Made by a program: the position numbers and the translations under genes. From Sporocytophaga myxococcoides (GTDB lineage: Bacteria; Bacteroidota; Bacteroidia; Cytophagales; Cytophagaceae): a DNA stretch of 64,000 nt. Shown here in pieces: positions 44,218 to 52,333 of this stretch. Each line of letters starts with the position of its first letter. The stretch's first letter is position 1. The notes beneath the pieces are model-generated. The model was not told the origin of the DNA, ran no database searches, and saw nothing but the letters and a program-made list of their open reading frames with translations. The DNA lies in the NCBI RefSeq assembly GCF_000775915.1, contig NZ_BBLT01000004.1, forward strand, positions 1 through 64,000, written 5' to 3'.

Positions 44218-47200
44218 TTAACGTTTCACAATTTTATGGATAGTGATTCCATTCTGAGTTTCTATCGTTAATACATATATCCCTGTTCCCAATGCAGCAC
44301 CTATCTTTCCTTCATCTGTTGCACTACCTGATTCTACCTGAATTCCAAGAACATCGTCTACTTTATATCTGAAAATACCTTTATGTTTAACAGTGATACC
44401 TTCACTATTGAACGGATTTGGATAAATATGCACTATCTCCGTTTCTTCAGCTCCCAAACCTGTCACTATTGATGGCTTAAACTCAAGGTAATTTAAATTC
44501 ATGTAATCAGCGTTGAACAAAATTCTCATCTTATGTTGCCCCTGGGTCAGATCAAGATCCATTACTGAAGTTGTTTCCCAGTTTTGCCACCCGCCAGTAT
44601 TGGGAATAGTGACAGGCCCTGCGAGATTTTCTCCATCCATTTCAATCTGAAGAGTTTTACCATCATCAGGTGAAGCCACTCTAAGGTCCAGATTATATTT
44701 ACCGGTTTTTGTTACATTCACAGTATATAATAACCATTCCCCATTCAGAATGTATCCGATATTATATTTCCCTTCCTCGTCCATGGTATTTTCTATATCC
44801 ACCTCATCATTTCTAAAAGTTGCCCCACCTTCGTTGCCTTTTCTATCGGCTTCCCTGTAAGCAAATCCTTCTCCGCCATCATCATATTCTTCCGCTTCGA
44901 TTCGCCCGGGAATTGCGTGAGGTATTCCTTTATATGGAGTTGTATTGTCCGTCGCACCTATTAAATTCAATGATCCATCAAAAGCATATGTTTTACCTAT
45001 CCTGGTAATGTATGTTCTTGAAATATTGCCATACCTAAGCCTCAATGTATCTCCCTGTTGTGATGTTACTGTCGCTTGTGAAAGCTTTCCACTTTTCCAG
45101 CTAATTGAATCAATAAGGAATCCACTTCTTGCTCTCAAACCTTTTACATTTCCATTTGACCAGATAGTTGGAAGTGCCGGCAGAAACTGTATCTCATTGT
45201 TCTGGCTTTGCATCAGCATTTCATTCACTCCCGAAACCGCACCAAAGTTACCGTCAATCTGAAAAGGAGGATGAGCATCGAAAAGGTTGTTATAGGTACG
45301 TTCAGGAGTAATTAACATACGAATGAGCTTATAGGCATGATTTCCGTCTTCCATTCTGGCCCAGAAGTTTATTTTCCAAGCCAGGGACCATCCGGTAGCA
45401 TCATCACCGCGTTGTGCAAGGGTAACCTTAGCAGCATTCGCCAAAACAGGAGTAGCTCTTAAGGATATCTGATTGCTAGGAAATAGGCCGTACAAATGGG
45501 AAATATGGCGATGTTTCTCATTAGGATTATCCCAGTCCTGAAACCATTCCTGTAATTGCCCATAACGTCCAACGCGATGTGGAGGAAGACGGGCAAGAGA
45601 TGCTTTTACCTGGTTACGAAAGTTATCATCAATATTTAAAATTTCAGATGCTTTGATAACTGTATTAAACAAATCCCGGATAATCTGGATATCCATAGTT
45701 GGACCAAAACATGTATAATAGCCACCATGTGCAAGTTCAGGAGAGGTACTTGGAGATGTTACAAGATAATTGTTGCCGCTTATTGGTTCCTGCACAAGAC
45801 TATTCAGAAAGAATTGAGCACTACTTTTAATAGTAGGATATACATCATTCAGATATGTTTTATCTTTAGAGAATTGATAATGTTCCCAAAGGTTATAGCA
45901 TAACCAGGCACCTCCTGTAGGCCAATGTCCCCACGCTCCATCTATCGGACCAGTGCGGTTCCACAGATCGGTATTGTGATGAAGCACCCATCCACTATTT
46001 ACTCCCCAGTGGGCCTGAGCAGATTGCTGACCAGGAGCTACAAGAGCTTTTGTTTTTTCGATCATAGGATGAGCGCATTCCGGAAGATTTCCGGATTCTG
46101 TCATCCAATAATTCATCTGGAAATTAATATTGGTAGTATATTTACTTCCCCATGAAGGATACATATCTTTGTTCCATACACCTTGTAAGTTTGCAGGCTG
46201 ACTTCCTGGTCTCGAACAAGCAATCATAAGGTAGCGACCGAATTGGTAATGCAATCTTACCAGCTGAGGATCATCTGAAGTGCTGAAGTTCGCCACCCTT
46301 TGATCAGTAGGCAAACGGGTTGAAGAATTACCAGGCCCGAGGTTGATATCTACTCTGTTAAACAAAGCCTGATAGTCTTCAAGATGAGCATTAAGAAGCT
46401 GCGTATAGCTTTTAGCACTGACATTATCAATAAAACTGGCCGCCCTGGCAACCTGATCACCGTTGACATTATTATAGGCATTAAAATTAGATCCGATTGC
46501 CAGGATCACTGTAGCACTGTTAGCTCCAGAAACTGTAATACTATTGTTATTAGCTGTTAGTGTTCCTCCTTCTGTCTTCACCTTTACCCTATTCTGGAAT
46601 TTTACAGCATCTGCCTGTCCGTTAAGAAAAAGCTGATCGTTTCCGACATTAGATATGGTAACCGGCGTCTGAGGAGAATCCATGCTTGTGGAAAAAGTTA
46701 TTTTACCTGGCTGACTGGCAGTGAGACGAATTACTATTATCTGATCTGGATAACTGGCAAAGTATTCACGTGTATAATTTACCCCTGCATAGGAGTATGT
46801 AGTTTTGGCAATGGCTGTACGAAGATTTAGCTCACGGTAATAGTTAGTAGCAATATGTCCGGGAAAGTTCAGGTAAAGATTTCCCACAGGCATAAAACGT
46901 TCCTGTCCGGAGCCGATCATATTACCTACAGTTGCATCTGCTGCTGCATAATTTCCTGCGAATATCTGATTCCTTGCTGTCGCAAGTGAACTGGCTGCCC
47001 CTGCTTTGTTATTATTGCCTGGATTTCCACTCCAAACTGTACACTCATTCAAGCCAATAACATCTCTTGACACTATTCCATATACCATTCCTCCTAAACG
47101 ACCGTTGCCAATAGGCAAAGCATCAGTAAAAACAGTCCCGGCATCTTTGTTATACCATAAGGTAAGGTCTCCCGGATTCTGACCTTTTATATGTCCGACA

Positions 47201-47253
47201 ACCAGAACGACCAGACACAGTATGGCCGACAGTTTATATTTATTTATATCCAT
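44218..47253 (-). CDS. GH95 family alpha-L-fucosidase/galactosidase with CBM6 and T9SS tail
   Basis: 1011 residues: signal peptide (1-24), GH95 region (about 25-780), a CBM6-like carbohydrate-binding module (about 783-925, RIEAEEYDDGGEG) and a T9SS C-terminal domain (from about 938, HIYPNPFNS to KIVKR). GH95 landmarks are LPIGNGRLGGMVYG, the NFQMNYW block (about 379), SPSTSPELAHGGYY (about 500) and QIDGNFGA (about 664), which includes the catalytic-type Asp. GH95 enzymes remove terminal alpha-1,2-fucose or alpha-L-galactose, as on xyloglucan side chains. It is the last gene of four tandem minus-strand genes with similar modules. Confidence 0.93.
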   Translation of the reverse strand: MDINKYKLSAILCLVVLVVGHIKGQNPGDLTLWYNKDAGTVFTDALPIGNGRLGGMVYGIVSRDVIGLNECTVWSGNPGNNNKAGAASSLATARNQIFAGNYAAADATVGNMIGSGQERFMPVGNLYLNFPGHIATNYYRELNLRTAIAKTTYSYAGVNYTREYFASYPDQIIVIRLTASQPGKITFSTSMDSPQTPVTISNVGNDQLFLNGQADAVKFQNRVKVKTEGGTLTANNNSITVSGANSATVILAIGSNFNAYNNVNGDQVARAASFIDNVSAKSYTQLLNAHLEDYQALFNRVDINLGPGNSSTRLPTDQRVANFSTSDDPQLVRLHYQFGRYLMIACSRPGSQPANLQGVWNKDMYPSWGSKYTTNINFQMNYWMTESGNLPECAHPMIEKTKALVAPGQQSAQAHWGVNSGWVLHHNTDLWNRTGPIDGAWGHWPTGGAWLCYNLWEHYQFSKDKTYLNDVYPTIKSSAQFFLNSLVQEPISGNNYLVTSPSTSPELAHGGYYTCFGPTMDIQIIRDLFNTVIKASEILNIDDNFRNQVKASLARLPPHRVGRYGQLQEWFQDWDNPNEKHRHISHLYGLFPSNQISLRATPVLANAAKVTLAQRGDDATGWSLAWKINFWARMEDGNHAYKLIRMLITPERTYNNLFDAHPPFQIDGNFGAVSGVNEMLMQSQNNEIQFLPALPTIWSNGNVKGLRARSGFLIDSISWKSGKLSQATVTSQQGDTLRLRYGNISRTYITRIGKTYAFDGSLNLIGATDNTTPYKGIPHAIPGRIEAEEYDDGGEGFAYREADRKGNEGGATFRNDEVDIENTMDEEGKYNIGYILNGEWLLYTVNVTKTGKYNLDLRVASPDDGKTLQIEMDGENLAGPVTIPNTGGWQNWETTSVMDLDLTQGQHKMRILFNADYMNLNYLEFKPSIVTGLGAEETEIVHIYPNPFNSEGITVKHKGIFRYKVDDVLGIQVESGSATDEGKIGAALGTGIYVLTIETQNGITIHKIVKR

Positions 47254-47805
47254 GAAAGTTTATTTAATAAAAAAAACTCAATAATTCATTGAACTTCTTA
47301 TCATCATTCATCAGGCTTCATATCCAATCTTCTTCACAAGCCTTTCACAACCTGATGCAGACAATACACCATTCGATAATGACTACAAATGACTACAGAG
47401 TCTTACAGATTTTTTTTTATAACAGATATAGGCATTGCTGAATGGGTTCTTTAAAGAATAGTCCTACAATCATTCAAAAGGTTTAGTAAACAAGAGTTTT
47501 TAAAAAAATATAAGTCATTGGAGTGTAAAATACTGCTCTTACAATAATGTAATCTTGAGTATTATTCTTTGATGCTCCATAATATGTAAAAAGAAAAAGA
47601 TCACTGTTGTTCGATTTGTACTTTAAGCTTAAAGTATCGGACTCCAGTGCGATAAAAAAAATATTACAACTTGGAATAAGGTGCTGAGGACTGCAATCTT
47701 ATTCCATAATTTTTCCATTCACGTGCTACAATGAAGCAGATCTTTTCGTGATCTGCAAAGGTTGCAGACCACGAAAAATTTCATATGTCCAAAATTAACC
47801 TCCTG
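47254..47805. other. Intergenic region of 552 bases in the hemicellulase block
   Basis: The spacer is between the esterase and GH95 genes. It carries an inverted repeat near 47743-47777 (listed separately) and otherwise no reading frame or known RNA. Its length suggests the GH95 gene has its own promoter. Confidence 0.5.
47743..47777. other. Inverted repeat downstream of the esterase gene
   Basis: TTTTCGTG...CTGCA / TGCAG...CACGAAAA forms a hairpin with one mismatched pair and a five-base loop. The T-tail is weak on the minus strand, so it may be a processing or stability element rather than a terminator. Confidence 0.5.
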
Positions 47806-49857
47806 TTATTTTTTCAGAATCTTAAAAACATTAGAGTTCCCATTATTGGTCACTCTCAATAAATACATTCCTGATTGAAGGTTTTCTCCAATGCTTTTTT
47901 CACCTTCCCCTGTTCCTCCAAACAATACGGTTCCACTCATATCAGAGAGTTCGTATTTGAATTCCTTTGGGTATTTCAGGATAATACCATTTTCAAATGG
48001 ATTCGGATATATAGCATGATCTTGGTCCGTTTTTTCATTCACTCCGGTAACTACCTCCTGAATCACTACAGTAATTGGGCCAGATGAAGTAACTGCTCCT
48101 TTATCATCAGTTGCTTGGGCAGTGATCGTATAAATTCCTGCCAGCATGCCTGACCAATCATAGCTAAAAGGTGAAGTATTGTCTGTTCCAAGAAATGTTG
48201 AACCATGATAGAAATCAACTTTAACAATACTTCCATCTGCATCAGAAGCTGAAGCATTAAGCTCCACTGTTTGAAGGGTATTGAACATACTATTATCTGA
48301 TGGTCCTGTAATAGTCACTTCCGGAGGAATATTGGCCAGAGTAAAGGTTACAAAATTGAGGTTGATATAGTCTACATCCCCTATAGTTAACCGCATGATC
48401 TTCTGGCCTGCGTTGAGCTGTATATTACTTACTCTGACAGTCTGCCAGATTTGCCAGCCTGTAGTATTGGGAATAGCTACGTTACTTGCTATATTCGCAC
48501 CATCCATACTTACGGATAAAGTTCTTCCTTCTCCATTGCAAGCTATGCGGAGATCCATATTGTATAGACCTGATTTCTGAACGTTGACTGTATACTCCAG
48601 CCATTCTCCAGAAGTTGCCCAACCAACATTGTAGCTAGCTCCGACATCCGTGCAATTTTCAATATCTACATCCTCATCATTTCTAAAAGAAACTCCTGTT
48701 TCGCTTCCAGGAGTCCTGTCAAAATATGCGAAGCCATTACCACCCACATCAAAAGCCTCAGCCTGGATTGTACCTGGAATTAAATGAACCACATTATTAT
48801 ATGCAGCCTGAGCAACGTTTACTTTAAGTGTGACTGCTGATGATGTTGCTTTTGTGCCTGCATTATCAGTTGCTACAGCTGTAATGATATAAGTTCCTGC
48901 CGGTACGTTTGTCCATGAATAGGCATAAGGGGCACTCCCATCTTCTCCCAGCTTAGTGGCTCCGTTAAAAAATTCAATTTTAGATATAGTTCCGTTTGGA
49001 TCTGAAGCCGTTGCCGTAATATTAATTGCAGCAGGGGCAGTAAAAGATGCATTGGTAGCAGGGGCAGTAATTGCTACAGACGGAGTTCCATACTTAAAAA
49101 GAAAAGGTAAAATTTCCTGTAAGTCTTGTCTCCAGCATACAAAACTATGAGATCCAGAATGTTCCCAGTAATTTACTGTAATACCATTAGCACGCAACAG
49201 TTTCATAGTTTCAGCCCCGTTATTGTAAGCAATATCACTGGTTCCACCTTGCCCGTAGTAGAAATAGCGCATGCTCTGTTCAATTTTTGCACCATTGGAA
49301 GCAAGGTACGTTCTCATTACATTATAAATATTGTCGCCGATAAACCAACCAGAACTAAATACACCCAGATAACCAAAAAGGTCATAGCGGTATAAACCGG
49401 CATCCAGCACTTGTAAACCTCCCCATGACAGGCCAGCCAGAGCACGGCTGTCTTTTTCAGGTTTTACCCTATAAGTCTTTTCTACAAAAGGTATTATATC
49501 GTCACAGAGTTCACGGGTAAAGAGGTTGGGGGCAAAATCCGGGGCATCAGGCATTACAACAATCATTGGAACCGCTTTGCCTGAGGAAATGGCCTGGTCC
49601 AAAATAGCTTTAGCATTCCCATCAACGGGATTGGCCCATGTATAGTAACGCTGGCCTCCTCCATGCATGAGATAGAATGTGGGATAATAGGTATTCTGAT
49701 TATATCCATCCGGCAGGTAAACATTCATTTTCCGGTTACTATTCATTGTTTTGGAAAAGTACGTTACCTCAGTAATGCTACTTGCTGCATAGCAATAAAT
49801 GCCTGATCCTAAAGTAAGAATCAGGCATAAAAATAATTTCAATTTATTGGTCATCAA
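47806..49857 (-). CDS. CE1-type esterase with CBM6, Ig-like domains and T9SS tail
   Basis: 683 residues: signal peptide (1-25), esterase domain (about 28-258), Ig-like domain (about 258-345), CBM6-like module (about 362-505, IQAEAFDVGGNG), second Ig-like domain (about 510-600) and T9SS tail (from about 613, IYPNPFENG to KILKK). The esterase is an alpha/beta hydrolase of the feruloyl/acetyl-xylan type: oxyanion block LMHGGG, nucleophile Ser144 in GLSWGG, Asp in the MPDAPDF area or downstream, and His236 in HSGSHSF. It would remove ester groups from xylan or pectin. The ester it cuts is not decided by sequence. Confidence 0.9.
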   Translation of the reverse strand: MMTNKLKLFLCLILTLGSGIYCYAASSITEVTYFSKTMNSNRKMNVYLPDGYNQNTYYPTFYLMHGGGQRYYTWANPVDGNAKAILDQAISSGKAVPMIVVMPDAPDFAPNLFTRELCDDIIPFVEKTYRVKPEKDSRALAGLSWGGLQVLDAGLYRYDLFGYLGVFSSGWFIGDNIYNVMRTYLASNGAKIEQSMRYFYYGQGGTSDIAYNNGAETMKLLRANGITVNYWEHSGSHSFVCWRQDLQEILPFLFKYGTPSVAITAPATNASFTAPAAINITATASDPNGTISKIEFFNGATKLGEDGSAPYAYSWTNVPAGTYIITAVATDNAGTKATSSAVTLKVNVAQAAYNNVVHLIPGTIQAEAFDVGGNGFAYFDRTPGSETGVSFRNDEDVDIENCTDVGASYNVGWATSGEWLEYTVNVQKSGLYNMDLRIACNGEGRTLSVSMDGANIASNVAIPNTTGWQIWQTVRVSNIQLNAGQKIMRLTIGDVDYINLNFVTFTLANIPPEVTITGPSDNSMFNTLQTVELNASASDADGSIVKVDFYHGSTFLGTDNTSPFSYDWSGMLAGIYTITAQATDDKGAVTSSGPITVVIQEVVTGVNEKTDQDHAIYPNPFENGIILKYPKEFKYELSDMSGTVLFGGTGEGEKSIGENLQSGMYLLRVTNNGNSNVFKILKK

Positions 49858-49939
49858 AGATCAGAATTAAAATAGCATAATATGATTCATTTTTAATAAA
49901 CTTATTAACCAGAAGCAGGATGAAGACGAATACCTGCAA

Positions 49940-52282
49940 CTATTCTTTTACAACATTATACACCTTAACTAAGTCATTTTGCTTTATCTTTAAGATGTAG
50001 GCCCCTTTGGGATAATTTTTACGAATATGTATTTCACCTAAACTTGTCCCATCTTCTAATACCATACCTTCCATATTTAACAACTGATAGTCATACTCTC
50101 CGGTGATGTTACATTGAATTTTATCAGTGAAAGGGTTAGGGTAAATCGCAATAGTTTCTTTTTGGGAAGACTCCATTCCCGTGACTATAGCATTTTTAAA
50201 TTCAACCCAGTTCAGGTTCATATAATCTGATTCAAAAACAATCCGCATTACCTTTTGGCCTGAAGTTAGGTTGATATTGGGGACAGTAATAGTTTCCCAT
50301 TTTTGCCAGCCCCCTGTATTTGGAACAGTGATGGCCCCTGTAATGTCTTCATTGTCCATTTCCACATGAAAGGTTCTTCCTGCACCATCCGCTGCCACCC
50401 GCAGATTTAAATCATATTTATCTGTGGCAGTTACATTTACCGTATATTCCAGCCACTCTCCTGAAAGAATATATCCAACGTTATAGGAGCCTGAGATATC
50501 TCCTGTTTGTTCTATATCCACTTCATCATTTCTTAAAGTGGCCAGCCCTTCGTTTCCATTTGTATTAGCTTCATGATATGCAAATCCTTCCCCACCCTCA
50601 TCATAATGTTCCGCTTCTATTATTCCAGGAATTGGCCACGGGGAGCCTTTATAAGGCCCCTGAGGAACATATACAGTTATAGAGATTTCTGAAGAACGTT
50701 TATTTCCCTGACTGTCTGTAACAGTAGCTGTGATCGTATGTGATCCGCTGGCGGCAGGTGTGTATTTTACCGAATAAGGAGCGTCTTTGTCAACCCCTAT
50801 TGATTTTCCATCATAAAAGAACTCTACAGATACAAGAGTGCCGCTTTGGGCTTGAGCATTAGCTGAAACTGTAATTTCATTACCCGTAAAAAGAATATCT
50901 GTGCTCTTTGGTGAAGTAATCGTAACAGAAGGACCACCTGATGAAAAACTCCAGTGATCAACATTGAATAGACTCGTTCCGCTCCCTTTAAATACAAGAT
51001 AGACATTGTGCACACCAGTTGTCTGATTCACTGAGGTATTAACAGTCTGCCATGTCTGAAACCCGCCCGTGTTGGGAACCTGTAAGGTTCCGATTAATGT
51101 TCCCGTTGCACTCCCTAATCTGATTTCGATGGTTCCGCCTGTTTTATTGCTTGCTACACTTGCAGAGAATCTTCCTGCACCTGCTGAGCCAAAATCAACT
51201 CCTTCCACCATTACCCAATCACCGTTATCGATATACGCCAGGTTCATACCTCCTGCACTGCAAACTTCAGTTTTAATGCCTTTATGGTCACTCATGGTTT
51301 CTCCTTCTACTCGTACATAAGGATCAAGGTATTTAATCTGTTTAACACCATTCACTGTATTTACCATCTGTACAATGGTTCCATCCTGTCTGTGTGAAAA
51401 AGCATCAATGGCTAAGTTTCTGTGATAAGCCATTCCCACTCCTGTTTGAGAGGCAACAATGCGATTATGATACATTTGATACCATTGACCATTAAGAAAG
51501 AAATTAGCGTGGTGGTTATTGTTATTATTGGTTGGCGGTTGCGGCGAAAGTACTCCTCCATAAGTAAAACCAGACATAGGATTGTTGCTCACCATGTAAT
51601 CAATTCTCATGCCTGCACTTGGCGTTGTAGAATAGGAAAAATAGTATTTCCCATTATGCTTGTGCATCCATGCTGCTTCAAAAAAATTGGGCACTGTGAA
51701 TTTACCGGCAGATCCGCTTGTACTGATCATATCATTATTCAGCTTAATCACACGAAGGTTGTTGTCTCCGTTCCCTCCGAAATACATGTATGCCTGACCA
51801 TCATCATCAATAAAAGTCATTGGGTCGAACAGCCAGCCGTTAAAAGGTTGAACTCCCGATGTATTGCCATTTACAATGTTACGGCCTACAGGATCTTTAA
51901 AAGGACCGATAGGGCTATCGGAAACTGCCACACCTATAGCACTTCCACCATTCCCAAAATAGAGGTAAAACTTTCCATTCCGATAGGCAGGTGAAGGTGC
52001 CCAGCTCAGGCCTGACCAGGATGCATCTCGTGGCACATCGAAGACTATCCCATGGTCTGTCCAGTTTTTCAGGTCACTGCTCGACACACAAACGATAGAA
52101 CTCATATCATAACTATCATCATCGTTTTCATCATCATTAGAACAATACACATAAACCCTACCATTGTAAACAAGGGCCCCAGGATCAGCCAAAAAACGGT
52201 ATCCAACTATCGGATAATCAGCAAAAGATTTATTACAGATTCCCAGAAAAATTAAGATGAGTACTGAATGTAGTATTTTCAT
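49940..52282 (-). CDS. GH43 family glycosidase with two CBM6-like modules and T9SS tail
   Basis: 780 residues: signal peptide (1-21), five-bladed GH43 domain (about 22-315), CBM6 (about 321-450, YVRVEGETM), Ig-like domain (about 451-545), second CBM6-like module (about 552-695, GIIEAEHYDEGGEG) and T9SS tail (from about 712, IYPNPFTDK). GH43 catalytic carboxylates are visible: Asp33 in ADPGA, Asp153 in LFDPMTFIDDDG and Glu202 in FFEAAWMHK. GH43 enzymes are arabinofuranosidases or xylosidases; the combination of GH43 with C-terminal CBM6 is typical of arabinoxylan-acting enzymes. The gap to the next gene upstream is 51 bases, suggesting one operon. Confidence 0.92.
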   Translation of the reverse strand: MKILHSVLILIFLGICNKSFADYPIVGYRFLADPGALVYNGRVYVYCSNDDENDDDSYDMSSIVCVSSSDLKNWTDHGIVFDVPRDASWSGLSWAPSPAYRNGKFYLYFGNGGSAIGVAVSDSPIGPFKDPVGRNIVNGNTSGVQPFNGWLFDPMTFIDDDGQAYMYFGGNGDNNLRVIKLNNDMISTSGSAGKFTVPNFFEAAWMHKHNGKYYFSYSTTPSAGMRIDYMVSNNPMSGFTYGGVLSPQPPTNNNNNHHANFFLNGQWYQMYHNRIVASQTGVGMAYHRNLAIDAFSHRQDGTIVQMVNTVNGVKQIKYLDPYVRVEGETMSDHKGIKTEVCSAGGMNLAYIDNGDWVMVEGVDFGSAGAGRFSASVASNKTGGTIEIRLGSATGTLIGTLQVPNTGGFQTWQTVNTSVNQTTGVHNVYLVFKGSGTSLFNVDHWSFSSGGPSVTITSPKSTDILFTGNEITVSANAQAQSGTLVSVEFFYDGKSIGVDKDAPYSVKYTPAASGSHTITATVTDSQGNKRSSEISITVYVPQGPYKGSPWPIPGIIEAEHYDEGGEGFAYHEANTNGNEGLATLRNDEVDIEQTGDISGSYNVGYILSGEWLEYTVNVTATDKYDLNLRVAADGAGRTFHVEMDNEDITGAITVPNTGGWQKWETITVPNINLTSGQKVMRIVFESDYMNLNWVEFKNAIVTGMESSQKETIAIYPNPFTDKIQCNITGEYDYQLLNMEGMVLEDGTSLGEIHIRKNYPKGAYILKIKQNDLVKVYNVVKE

Positions 52283-52333
52283 AAAACATAATTTTGAATC
52301 AATACAATAGATTAAGTTGAGTTCTGATGATTA

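Noticed and set aside
51422-51994. 190-codon plus-strand frame antisense to a GH43 gene
   Set aside because: It mirrors a well-supported GH43 domain with visible catalytic residues; its composition is that of a shadow frame.
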